Shown one piece after another: positions 42,557 to 51,158 of a stretch of 53,774 bases of DNA. The first letter of the stretch is position 1; every line of letters starts with the position of its first letter. The position numbers and the translations under genes were made by a program. Below the pieces are notes generated by a model. It did not search any database. It worked only from the letters and a program-made list of their open reading frames with translations, and had not been told where the DNA came from. The stretch comes from D37C17 sp964551815 (GTDB lineage: Bacteria > Fidelibacterota > Marinisomatia > SCGC-AAA003-L08 > D37C17): assembly GCA_964551815.1 (NCBI GenBank), contig CAZKEL010000006.1, forward strand, positions 1 through 53,774. The letters run 5' to 3'.

Positions 42557-43255
42557 ATGAAACAGCTATTTACCCTGTTTACCGCCCTGTTAATTTTCAC
42601 ATCCACTGGTTTTTCAATTGCCGGGTTCGGACTTCACCTGGATCAAGGATTTTATTCTGTTGCAGAAACGACTACCGACCTTATATATGACGGAGATAAT
42701 GTAGGTAGTATTATCCACCACGGATTCACCAATGGCTATGGCATTGGCGGCTATGTATATGTGGACGCCATCCCCATGGTGGATATTGATCTGGAAGCAG
42801 TCATGCACTTAGCACCCTATGAATTTTCATTAAATCAGAATTTAGGCTCAGGTATAAGCAATCAACAGTTTAGTTGGGCGGATTTTGCCATGTATGCTAC
42901 TCTGCAGAAGAAATTATTTAAGTTGAGCATTCCTTTATTGGCAAAAGCAAAGTTATCAGCCGGTGCAGGATTAAATACCCATTCAGCGATTCCTATGATA
43001 AGCCAAGATATGTTAGCATCCGTTATGGGGGGAGCAGACAAATTAGAAGGTGGTACATTGGATACTGATAAGCTAATAACCTATTTAAAAGATAATAAAG
43101 TGTCTTCTACGGGTTTCCATATTCAAACAGGGGTACAGTTTAAACTCCTTATGTTGGACTCATTCCTCTATTACCGCCATGTATTTGCCAAGGATGTTAT
43201 CCCCGATGCTAGTACTTTTGGCAGTCTCAACTTACGGGTTGGAATGGGTTTTTAA
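42557..43255 (+). CDS. Small outer-membrane beta-barrel-like protein
   Basis: A 232-residue exported protein: signal peptide to about residue 22 (LFTALLIFTSTGFSIA), then alternating glycine-aromatic strands (FGLHLDQGFYSV, GYGIGGYVYVDAIPMVDIDLEAVM) and a final LNLRVGMGF with C-terminal Phe, the usual BAM signal. AAGGAG lies seven bases before the ATG. The family is not recognised. It is a single-gene unit with its own terminator. Confidence 0.8.
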   Translation: MKQLFTLFTALLIFTSTGFSIAGFGLHLDQGFYSVAETTTDLIYDGDNVGSIIHHGFTNGYGIGGYVYVDAIPMVDIDLEAVMHLAPYEFSLNQNLGSGISNQQFSWADFAMYATLQKKLFKLSIPLLAKAKLSAGAGLNTHSAIPMISQDMLASVMGGADKLEGGTLDTDKLITYLKDNKVSSTGFHIQTGVQFKLLMLDSFLYYRHVFAKDVIPDASTFGSLNLRVGMGF

Positions 43256-43281
43256 ACCAATAATCTTAATAACTTTTTAAC

Positions 43282-43310
43282 AGGGGCAGAGTTTCTGCCC
43301 CTATTTTTTT
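43282..43310 (+). terminator. Terminator of the small barrel gene
   Basis: AGGGGCAGA/TCTGCCCCT is a perfect 9-bp stem with a GTT loop, followed by A and seven T. It overlaps the last codons of the convergent lamin-tail gene. Confidence 0.9.
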
Positions 43311-44929
43311 GCTACAATTATCCGCTCCTTGGTTTTCCATGCCCTGCCTGAATTTCGATCAAAAGCTTCCAATAGTAAAATATATTGACCAATTCGAGCA
43401 GTAGTATTAAATCTGGTTTTACCATCCCAGAAAAGAATACCTGAATTAATCTCTAAATATCCATCAGAAACTATGGCGGTTTTCCTCCCTGCTGCATCAT
43501 AAATAGTGATTGTTAGATAAGCTGTGGAAAATGGAAGCTGATATAAAATAGAAAGTTCATCTTCAAATCCATCTCCATCAGGAGAAAAAGGATTAGGCGA
43601 TACTTTTATGCTCCCTTGGTTAAATGTTTGATCAATGAAAATGCTGTTTTTCTCATTGGGAGTGGAACCGGAGGGGCTAATACAAGAGCCCCAATTTGAT
43701 TTTTCATCTGAATCCATAAAAAGTGTAATTCTCTCCAGGGATATCCCAATTTCTCCTCCCCAGTTGCTTTCGTATAGCACCTCATCAATAAGCACTCCCG
43801 AAGGATCATAAAGATATAAAGCATCACCAGAATTATTCAGGGAAGGAAAGTTTTCCTGGAAAATAAGCCCGGATAAACTATCTTCCGAAACCACCGCAAA
43901 TTCGCCAAGCGGGAGAGTTGAAACGGACAGACCATCCTGATAATCCCTGGGATATTCATCCGAAATAATCCAATTATTAAGGGGAATGTCCGCAGCGGAA
44001 TTATTATACAGTTCAACCCACTCAGGTTCTCCGGCAGCTGGGGCATACATAATTTCATTTATAAGTATATCACCAGATAAATAAGAAATATTAATTGGAT
44101 AGCTAAGGGTATCGTTTTCCCCATTTTTATCTTCCTCTGTGGAGACTTTGAGAAAATACAAATGTTTTCCTGAGGGTAATCCAGTCAAAGGTTCAATAAT
44201 TAATGTTGAATCACCGGAATTGAGTGAGTAATACCCTAAGGATTTGGAGTTCAGTTCCAATTGGGAATTAGCGAGGAGAAGACCGCTATTCTTTAGTTCT
44301 ATAACTAAATCAAAATTTTCATAGGGAGCTATTAATTCAGGCAGAGTAAAAACACGATGAATACCCACATCCGTTGCAGAACCGGAAACAGAGTTTTTGT
44401 AACCCGGCGTTCCCAGTGAATCTACACTTTCCTTCCAATTACCTGGAGTGTTGGCAAAGTCCAGAACGATTTTTTCAATGGAGTATCCTGGTGAAATATC
44501 CAAGTCCCATCCCATTTGAGAAAGGGTGTCTCCTTGGGCACTGATCAGAAAGAGGCTGTCCTGAATATTTCCAAGTCCGTTACCAATACTGGAATCATCC
44601 ACGAATAATCGCAACAGATCCCAAGGTAGATTAGCATCATAGAAGCCATCATAATCGCCTTCAAAAATGAGAGCATACCCGCCACTGTTTAAAAGAGGTG
44701 TCGTCTCAGACGAAAGTTCATCAGTTGAATGATTATCCGCAATGGTAAATCCCGATAAATCAATGGCAAATTCTGATAAATTGTAGATTTCGATAAACTC
44801 ATTGGGTGAATCGGCACCTTCCAGGTCAAACATGACTTCTGAAATGGTAATCTGAGGGAAAACAAATGAATGGTACAAAATAATTATATGGACTAACATG
44901 GTAAAAACTACCTGATTTTTCACATTCAT
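43301..44929 (-). CDS. Secreted lamin-tail-domain protein
   Basis: A 542-residue exported protein. Two lamin-tail domains are visible: ISEVMFDLEGADSPNEFIEIYNLS near residue 28 and ILINEIMYAPAAGEPEWVELYN near 285, each followed by the DLSGFTIAD/PLNNWIISD strand. A CARDB-like stretch lies between (VIELKNSGLLLANSQLELN). The C-terminus (PNPFSPDGDGFEDELSI to GQYILLLEAFD) is a FlgD-like Ig fold like the Por-type end domains. It is divergent from the endonuclease gene and likely surface-exposed. Confidence 0.85.
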   Translation of the reverse strand: MNVKNQVVFTMLVHIIILYHSFVFPQITISEVMFDLEGADSPNEFIEIYNLSEFAIDLSGFTIADNHSTDELSSETTPLLNSGGYALIFEGDYDGFYDANLPWDLLRLFVDDSSIGNGLGNIQDSLFLISAQGDTLSQMGWDLDISPGYSIEKIVLDFANTPGNWKESVDSLGTPGYKNSVSGSATDVGIHRVFTLPELIAPYENFDLVIELKNSGLLLANSQLELNSKSLGYYSLNSGDSTLIIEPLTGLPSGKHLYFLKVSTEEDKNGENDTLSYPINISYLSGDILINEIMYAPAAGEPEWVELYNNSAADIPLNNWIISDEYPRDYQDGLSVSTLPLGEFAVVSEDSLSGLIFQENFPSLNNSGDALYLYDPSGVLIDEVLYESNWGGEIGISLERITLFMDSDEKSNWGSCISPSGSTPNEKNSIFIDQTFNQGSIKVSPNPFSPDGDGFEDELSILYQLPFSTAYLTITIYDAAGRKTAIVSDGYLEINSGILFWDGKTRFNTTARIGQYILLLEAFDRNSGRAWKTKERIIVAKK

Positions 44930-45060
44930 TCAAAGAATATTATAGAGGAGAATAATTGATTTAATTGTATGTCTGTATGAATAGAAAGAGCTAAATTATG
45001 TTTCCTGTCTTTGTAATTATCTTCCCCCAAATTAGTTTAACAGTCCCCATAAAATAAATT

Positions 45061-45999
45061 ATGGGAAAAATGTTAGTTAGAATTATATCTGCTGTATTGC
45101 TTGCAGCAACAGGCTTTTGCCGGGAAACCATTGGTGCCGGATTATATGAAGCGGAACTTATTGATTTTCTGAGAGGGAATTATAAGACCAGTTATACTTT
45201 AAGTTATACCGGTGCCAGAGAAGCATTGTACGAATCCATAGATAATGTGGATAACGATGTGCATGGCATTTACACGAATTATTCTGTGTACCTTCCGCCT
45301 GGCACTTCCGCACCCACCACTCACCTCTATAATAATGGTATGGACTGTGAACATGTCTGGCCCCAAAGCCTCTACTCGGGAACATCACCCATGAAGTCTG
45401 ACTTGCACCATTTACGACCCTCCAAGTCCACAGTTAATTCTTCACGAGGAAATAAACCATTCGGAGAGATTTCTGACTATCAAACGGATACCTGGTATTG
45501 GATGAGCCAAAGTCAATCCTCCATTCCCACCAGTAACATTGACGAGTACAGTGAAACTAAATCCGGAGTATTCGAACCCCGGGAAGACCGTAAAGGTGAC
45601 ATAGCCCGCACCATGTTTTATTTTTATACCATGTACTCTGAAGTAGCTGACGACAATTTTTTTGAAGAGCAGAAAGAAGTGTTAAAAACCTGGCATGAAG
45701 CTGACCCTGCAGATGAGGCTGAACTTGAAAGAACCTGGGCTATTGCCTCTTATCAGCAAAATAAACCCAATCCCTATATTCTGGATGAATCTCTCATTTG
45801 GCGTGCCTATTTCTATGAGGGTAGCATTCCAGGAGATATAAATGAGGATGGTATCTTAAATGTATTAGATTTGGTGTCAGTTGTGAATATGATTTTAACA
45901 GGTGAAGATATGAACCAGAATGCCGATATGAATGAAGACGGAACCGTCAATATTCTTGATGTGGTGATGCTGGCAAACATGATTTTATACGATAATTAG
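45061..45999 (+). CDS. Secreted endonuclease I with dockerin-like C-terminus
   Basis: A 312-residue exported nuclease. After the signal peptide (to about residue 20), the EndA/endonuclease I core shows DCEHVWPQSLYSG, DLHHLRPSKSTVNSSRGNKPFG with the beta-beta-alpha-metal histidine, and a downstream Asn/Glu site in DRKGDIARTMFYFYTMY. The last 55 residues are two dockerin-like loops (GDINEDGILNVLDLVSVVN, ADMNEDGTVNILDVVMLAN). It should cut extracellular or periplasmic DNA for nutrient use; the dockerin may tether it to the surface. Confidence 0.92.
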   Translation: MGKMLVRIISAVLLAATGFCRETIGAGLYEAELIDFLRGNYKTSYTLSYTGAREALYESIDNVDNDVHGIYTNYSVYLPPGTSAPTTHLYNNGMDCEHVWPQSLYSGTSPMKSDLHHLRPSKSTVNSSRGNKPFGEISDYQTDTWYWMSQSQSSIPTSNIDEYSETKSGVFEPREDRKGDIARTMFYFYTMYSEVADDNFFEEQKEVLKTWHEADPADEAELERTWAIASYQQNKPNPYILDESLIWRAYFYEGSIPGDINEDGILNVLDLVSVVNMILTGEDMNQNADMNEDGTVNILDVVMLANMILYDN

Positions 46000-46049
46000 T
46001 CCCGGACCTTTAGTCTAATCAAGCAAATATTTCAGGAGATATAAACAAG

Positions 46050-46892
46050 ATGCGTTATTTGATATTGTCATTGACAATTTTTCTATTCGGATGTACACAG
46101 TCAGAAAAATCATCCGAAGTAGCAGAAGCAAAAATGAACCCGGAAAAAACTCAACCCGCTGAAGCTCCCCAAACGGGAATTGAAATCACCACAGAAAGCG
46201 GACTGACCTACATTGACGAAGTTATTGGTGAGGGGAAACAACCGAAGAAAGGAGATAAAGTAAAAGTCCATTATACCGGTACGCTGGAAGATGGTACAAA
46301 ATTTGACAGTTCGCATGACAGAAACCAGCCTATTGAATTTAAACTGGGAGCAGGCAGAGTTATTAAAGGTTGGGACGAGGGCATTGCCAGTATGAAAACA
46401 GGCGGCAAACGGAAGCTCATTATTCCTGCACATTTAGGGTATGGAGATCGAGGGGCAGGTACTGTCATTCCTCCCGGGGCTATACTCCATTTTGATGTTG
46501 AATTAGTAGAGGTGAAGGAAGCCTTTGTAGATACGGATTTTTCTCTCCCCGGCAGAGAAGAATTGACAGAATCCGGTCTGCGGATGATTGTGCATAAAGA
46601 TGGAGAAGGTCCCAAACCTCAAAAGGGGCAGACTGTAAATGTACATTATACGGGCCTGTTAGAAAACGGCACCAAGTTTGACAGCTCCCATGATAGAGGC
46701 AAACCCTTTAGTTTCCCACTTGGGCAGGGAAGAGTTATTAAAGGTTGGGATGAAGCTCTGGCACTCATGAATAAAGGCGAAAAACGGACTATCGTCATTC
46801 CCCCTGAAATGGGTTATGGGAGCCGATCTACCGGAAAAATTCCACCCAATTCAACACTCATTTTCGAAGTGGAACTTATAGACTTTAATTGA
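46050..46892 (+). CDS. Lipoprotein with two FKBP-type peptidyl-prolyl isomerase domains
   Basis: A 280-residue lipoprotein (lipobox FLFGC) with a charged linker and two FKBP domains in tandem (about 48-153 and 166-280). Both carry VHYTGxLExGTKFDSSHDR, GRVIKGWDE and the GYG turn (HLGYGDRGAG; EMGYGSRSTG). It should speed proline isomerisation of proteins in the periplasm. Its TGA overlaps the ATG of the next gene (ATGA-type), coupling it to the thioredoxin-like selenoprotein candidate. Confidence 0.95.
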   Translation: MRYLILSLTIFLFGCTQSEKSSEVAEAKMNPEKTQPAEAPQTGIEITTESGLTYIDEVIGEGKQPKKGDKVKVHYTGTLEDGTKFDSSHDRNQPIEFKLGAGRVIKGWDEGIASMKTGGKRKLIIPAHLGYGDRGAGTVIPPGAILHFDVELVEVKEAFVDTDFSLPGREELTESGLRMIVHKDGEGPKPQKGQTVNVHYTGLLENGTKFDSSHDRGKPFSFPLGQGRVIKGWDEALALMNKGEKRTIVIPPEMGYGSRSTGKIPPNSTLIFEVELIDFN

Positions 46893-47944
46893 TGATGAAA
46901 AAACTTTTCTTAATTCTCAATATACTGGTTCTATCAGCCTGTAATTCCTCAGATTATATTTGGTTTTCCGGAGGATTGGAAGAAGCCAAAGCCAAAGCCG
47001 AAGACAAGCTCATTTTACTGGATTTCTATACAGACTCCTGAGGGGGCTGTATTCGGCTGGATGCCGAAACATTTTCCGATCCCTTTGTGCAGTCTTTTTC
47101 TAAAAAGAATTTCATTTCCATAAAATATAATGCAAATGAAGAAGAAGGGCATACCTACTACGAGCAATTTAATTGTGAAGCTGTCCCCAGTCTCATCTAT
47201 GTAGATGGTGATGGCAATGAAGTGGATAGAATTATTGGCTTTCTTCCTCCTGCAGAATATTTGCAGCGAATTCAGGATATCAGATCTAACAGATATACAT
47301 TAAGTGATTATCTAAACCGTTTTGAATCCGGCGAGGTAAATGCGGATATTGTTGCCGGGATTGCTACAAAATATGAAGAACGGGGAGAAGACGATCTTGC
47401 ACGGGAATATTATACAATCCTGATAAAAGACTATGCTGATCCACAATCAGATTATTATCAGAGAGGACTGTTCTTTTTAGCGGGATTTGCCTTCGAAACC
47501 GGTCATAGTATGGCATTGAACACCTTTATTGTTTCAAATCCTGACTCACCTTATGTAGAGGATGCCTATTATAAAATGCTGCGGTACTATAAGAAAAAGG
47601 AGAACACAGAAGGTGAACTATCAGTTTTTAAGGATATGCTGACGCAATATCCCAATGATCCGGGTATGCTGAACTCCTATGCCTGGCGCATGACCGAGCT
47701 GGAAATGAATTTGGAAGATGCCCTGGTGAAAGCCAGAAGGGCGGTGGAGTTATCTGCAGATAATCCTCAAAGTATGGCGAACATCATTGATACAGAGGCG
47801 GAAGTCCTCTACCTGCTCAACCGCTTTGAAGAGGCAATTGAGGCAATTGACAGAGCGATCAAGATTGATCCCGGGAGCAGCTATTTTAAGGATCAAAAAA
47901 CCAAATTTAAAGAAGCTAAAGCAGAAACTGCCCCACCAGCGTAA
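46892..47944 (+). CDS. Thioredoxin-like lipoprotein with TPRs, probable selenoprotein (in-frame TGA at 47039)
   Basis: Read through one TGA, this is a 350-residue lipoprotein: MMKKLFLILNILVLSAC (lipobox, Cys17), then LILLDFYTDS, then TGA as codon 50, then GGCIRLDAETFSDPFV. The TGA replaces the first cysteine of the thioredoxin CxxC, leaving U-G-G-C with Cys53. The thioredoxin fold continues, with the cis-proline in VPSLIYVDGDG (Pro99), and TPR-like helices fill the C-terminal half. A SECIS-like hairpin follows the TGA. Starting at the GTG at 47087 would lose the signal peptide and active site. It is coupled to the FKBP gene, suggesting a role in periplasmic protein folding or thiol reduction. 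A nonsense mutation is the alternative. Confidence 0.8.
47042..47074 (+). promoter_or_regulatory. SECIS-like hairpin just after the in-frame TGA
   Basis: TTCGGC (47052-47057) and GCCGAA (47063-47068) form a 6-bp stem around the loop TGGAT. It is extended by TGT/ACA below one bulged A. The loop begins 16 bases after the TGA and has G at its second position. This fits the published bacterial rule: a small apical loop, a G in the first two loop bases, and a 16-37 base spacing. Confidence 0.6.
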
Positions 47945-48043
47945 AATTCTTACATTTTTTGGGATAATTTCCAATTTACCTGTGAAATTAAAACCCCTGC
48001 ACGAATGGTGAGGTAATTAAAATGATTTAATTATTTCCAATAA

Positions 48044-48868
48044 TTAATCAGTTGGTCTTGTAAATTCCTCAATTCTCCGGTCCGGGTAGGATAAAAAAAT
48101 CTTATTATCAACACCAATTGTTACTCCCATCACCTCCTCTTCTAATTGGAAAAAATAATTTTCATACACGAGTGATTTGCTTACCTTAAATAAAATATAA
48201 TTATTTGTAGTATCTACTGCTGCTAATATATAATTGTCATATGTAGAATTTCCCTGAATACCAGTAGTATCAGGTATATTTATCGTTTCCAATTCAACCT
48301 CTAAAGCAAATACGCCGATGTCATTCAAATGCTCCCAAATGACAGTTGTATCCTTTACTGTTTGAAAACCATCACCATTTACATTGAGAAACCGCCAACG
48401 GTAAAGGGTAGAGTCATCCTTATGCCGGTAAAGCGCTACTAAATTGCTGTCAGCCCAGGTAAGTCCCCTTCCTCGCCAATACATAAAAGTAGAATCGTTG
48501 TCAGGAAAATAGTCCGATTGATACCAGTAAAGTTCTCCTAAAGGTGTGGATTTAAAAATGTAATCCGTAAAGCGGGGTTGAAAGTATAAATTCTTGCCGT
48601 CATTTGCAGCTGCTAAATAGCCCTGTCCATTTAAGTCTAAGGGAAAGCGGTTAACTGGTAGTGATTCGCCGTCAAATTTATAGAGGTCAATTTGAGGTCC
48701 TGAATTTCCTGATCTGTCTAAATTGGTACTGTAAAAGTAGCCATTAAGGTATGTAATATCAGCAATGGGATCTGTGGCGGTATGTTTGGATGTATTGATG
48801 TCTAGACTCCCTTGACAAGATAAAATAATCAGGCTTGGGAACAAAATCAATAAACTATTTAATTTCAT
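48044..48868 (-). CDS. Lipoprotein of unknown function
   Basis: A 274-residue lipoprotein from the ATG at 48868, which has a strong AGGAGGT site; signal MKLNSLLILFPSLIILSC. The mature part is rich in beta strands with aromatic Tyr/Trp turns (ITYLNGYFYSTNLD, NLYFQPRFTDYIFKSTP, GLTWADSNLVALYRH, GVTIGVDNKIFLSYPD), which suggests a beta-propeller of five or six blades. No catalytic motif. It follows coaX on the same strand but has its own ribosome site and likely its own promoter. Confidence 0.78.
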   Translation of the reverse strand: MKLNSLLILFPSLIILSCQGSLDINTSKHTATDPIADITYLNGYFYSTNLDRSGNSGPQIDLYKFDGESLPVNRFPLDLNGQGYLAAANDGKNLYFQPRFTDYIFKSTPLGELYWYQSDYFPDNDSTFMYWRGRGLTWADSNLVALYRHKDDSTLYRWRFLNVNGDGFQTVKDTTVIWEHLNDIGVFALEVELETINIPDTTGIQGNSTYDNYILAAVDTTNNYILFKVSKSLVYENYFFQLEEEVMGVTIGVDNKIFLSYPDRRIEEFTRPTD

Positions 48869-48900
48869 AATTACCTCCTGAATAATCAAATTAATTTACA

Positions 48901-49638
48901 TTAGATTCGGGTGTTTTCAAAGATAATCCGTATCCCATCAAGCGTAAGGGTAGGAACAAGTGTATGACCTGTCTTTAAGTGGGGAGAAATGAGCTGTCCA
49001 AATCCGCCGGTGATAATTATATGGCAGTTATTCCAGCCAGTTTCCTCAATGATGCGCTGAAACATTCCATCAACTACATCTACAGCACCATACATAATTC
49101 CCGACTGCAAATTGGTTTCTGTATTGGTGCCAACAGCCTTTAAAGGAAGTACAAAGGCAGCCTCCTTTAGCAATGCAGCTTTCTCAATAAGGTGATGGGC
49201 AGCTGTTTCCATACCGGGAGCAATAGCACCACCTATAAAAGCACCATTTTCATCTACAACGTCATAGTTCGTTGCTGAACCAATATCTCCAACGATTGCA
49301 GGCAGTTTTCCCAGAGCTTTCACTGCCGCTGCATTACAAATCCTGTCTGTACCAACTTCACCGGGAGAATCAACCTTCAATTCTATTCCGGCAGTTTCAG
49401 GACTAATAATTTGAGCATCTAAGTGAAAAATATTTCGAACAGACTCTACAAAAACCGGAGTCAACGCAGAAACAACAGAGCTGATTGAGGTTTCTGAAAT
49501 CTCAAACTCTTTCAGGGCGGAAAAGGAATTCCAAAAATCTAAAGTGGAAGGAAGCCTCAAGGTATGAATCCATTTTTTCCCGTCATGAACTCCGCAGGTA
49601 ACATTGGTATTTCCTATGTCAATCGCCAGCAGCATCAA
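48901..49638 (-). CDS. coaX: Type III pantothenate kinase
   Basis: A 245-residue CoaX making 4'-phosphopantothenate, first step of CoA synthesis. ASKHA motifs: LLAIDIGNTNVTCGV (phosphate 1), PGEVGTDRICNAAAV, and DIGSATNYDVVDENGAFIGGAIAPG (phosphate 2, substrate). The ATG overlaps the birA stop (ATGA). The birA-coaX pairing is common in bacteria. Confidence 0.95.
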   Translation of the reverse strand: MMLLAIDIGNTNVTCGVHDGKKWIHTLRLPSTLDFWNSFSALKEFEISETSISSVVSALTPVFVESVRNIFHLDAQIISPETAGIELKVDSPGEVGTDRICNAAAVKALGKLPAIVGDIGSATNYDVVDENGAFIGGAIAPGMETAAHHLIEKAALLKEAAFVLPLKAVGTNTETNLQSGIMYGAVDVVDGMFQRIIEETGWNNCHIIITGGFGQLISPHLKTGHTLVPTLTLDGIRIIFENTRI

Positions 49639-50396
49639 AGAGTGAGAATTCCCGAGGAAAATTCAACAATTTCACCATTAGTTAAAATCTGAGCATAGCC
49701 CTTTGAGGATATGCCCTGAAATTTTCCCGTAATATTCTGGTCTTCCTGGTGAAAGGAAACAGTGGTATTTCTGTGAATACAATTTGCTTCCCACAGTTGT
49801 ATAATTTCTTCCGCTGCAAGGGAAAATAAACCTTCCATTTCCATCAGGAAGTCTGCAAGCAGCCTTTCTCGATTGAATAAATTTCCTGATTCTTTTAAGA
49901 GAGAGGTGCTCTTATGTTTAAATTCTTCAGGATACCGGTGAATCTCATCATTTACATTTAATCCAATCCCTGCCACTGCTAAAATATTGTTCTTTACAGC
50001 CTTAGTCTCAATGAGAATTCCTCCTAATTTCTTATCATTGATGAAAATATCATTGGGCCATTTAAGGCCTGGATGCAGTATTGACTGTTTTCTCACAGCT
50101 TTTATAATACCAATCCCTGCCCGTAGAGGAAGTAACCCTAATTCCTCCCCGGAAAAATGTGGCAGCAGAATGATTGAAAAAGTTAGTGATTTATTTTTCT
50201 GACTGAGCCAGGTTGAGTTGCGCCTGCCCCTGCCGCAGAGTTGATTATCTGTGAGTAAAACGGTACCATGGTTAGCACCCTGGTTGATAAAATTCCAGGC
50301 ATCTGTATTGGTAGAATGGGATTGAGGAAGGAGATGAAATTCTCTGCCAAGAAATTCCGTTTCAAGTAATTCTTGAAATTTCTCCTTTGAGAACAT
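49635..50396 (-). CDS. birA: Biotin-[acetyl-CoA carboxylase] ligase
   Basis: A 253-residue biotin protein ligase that activates biotin to biotinyl-AMP and attaches it to carboxylases. Motifs: HSTNTDAW, GRGRRNSTWLSQ (adenylate loop), LKWPNDIFINDKKLGGILIET, and GIGLNVN. There is no N-terminal helix-turn-helix, so it is a monofunctional ligase without repressor activity. It is coupled to coaX. Confidence 0.95.
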   Translation of the reverse strand: MFSKEKFQELLETEFLGREFHLLPQSHSTNTDAWNFINQGANHGTVLLTDNQLCGRGRRNSTWLSQKNKSLTFSIILLPHFSGEELGLLPLRAGIGIIKAVRKQSILHPGLKWPNDIFINDKKLGGILIETKAVKNNILAVAGIGLNVNDEIHRYPEEFKHKSTSLLKESGNLFNRERLLADFLMEMEGLFSLAAEEIIQLWEANCIHRNTTVSFHQEDQNITGKFQGISSKGYAQILTNGEIVEFSSGILTL

Positions 50397-50402
50397 GGTT
50401 TA

Positions 50403-51137
50403 TTATTTCTTCAGGTCAGCTAAATATTTGAAGGCATCATCTAACCCGCGGTTCGTATAATTAATGAGTTTCATATTCTCATCTATCAGAAAAATACAGG
50501 GAAGTCCCGTAGGCTTTATCCATGAGTGTACAAACTTATATTCATCTGCTAAAACAGGAACATGGGGGTCAGGATAGGTTTCATACCATTTACGGACATC
50601 ATCCGGCGTGGCGGTAACTTTTTTAACCTCGCTGTCATAGATGAAATTTACCATTTGAACTTCACCGTTTAGTATCATGTCACGAATGGGAGAGTATTTA
50701 TCTTTCCACCAGGGGCGGCTTTTAATCGCCTCATCTCCTGTGGTCAGCCAAGCTGATAAGTCTTTACACGCTCCACACCAGGCTGCTGAAATTTCCAGAA
50801 TAGTTATTTTTCCCTGGTGGGCGAATTCATAGAGATCTACTGATTCACCAAACTGGTCAATGGCTTCAAAGCGGGGTACCACATCACCAGGTTTGGGTAC
50901 ACAGAAATTACCCTTTGGATGTGCTCGGCAGTTTTGATTGAGACAATCCCTATCTGAGAGACAGTCACAACCCATCCCCCCGGGGCAGGGCTGATCAAAT
51001 CCCGGATCTTCAATTTGATCAGAATTTGGGTTTACAGGCCAACCCCCTTGGTAGCTGTAAGCTGGTGCTGCTGTATTCGCTTTTTCAGAACCGATGCAGA
51101 AAGAAATTGAGATTAGAATTAAGAGTAAATTTTTCAT
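50403..51137 (-). CDS. Secreted thioredoxin-domain protein with Cys-rich N-terminus
   Basis: A 244-residue exported protein: signal peptide to about residue 20, then a segment with eight cysteines in about 36 residues (CPGGMGCDCLSDRDC, then QNCRAHPKGNFC), likely disulfide-bonded or metal-binding. The TlpA/AhpC-type domain follows: VPRFEAIDQFGESVDLYEF, active-site WCGAC, and the cis-Pro loop TGLPCIFLIDEN. It is six bases upstream of birA. It differs from the selenoprotein candidate in keeping both active-site cysteines. Confidence 0.88.
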   Translation of the reverse strand: MKNLLLILISISFCIGSEKANTAAPAYSYQGGWPVNPNSDQIEDPGFDQPCPGGMGCDCLSDRDCLNQNCRAHPKGNFCVPKPGDVVPRFEAIDQFGESVDLYEFAHQGKITILEISAAWCGACKDLSAWLTTGDEAIKSRPWWKDKYSPIRDMILNGEVQMVNFIYDSEVKKVTATPDDVRKWYETYPDPHVPVLADEYKFVHSWIKPTGLPCIFLIDENMKLINYTNRGLDDAFKYLADLKK

Positions 51138-51158
51138 AGCCTTCCTATTTGGTGTTGA

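Noticed and set aside
47087..47944. Shorter gene starting at GTG 47087
   Set aside because: It would lack the signal peptide and half of the thioredoxin active site, while the upstream frame encodes exactly those parts.
46892..47944. Plain pseudogene caused by a stop codon
   Set aside because: The only lesion is a TGA at the redox cysteine, the rest of a long frame is intact, and a SECIS-like hairpin follows. Not excluded, but less likely.
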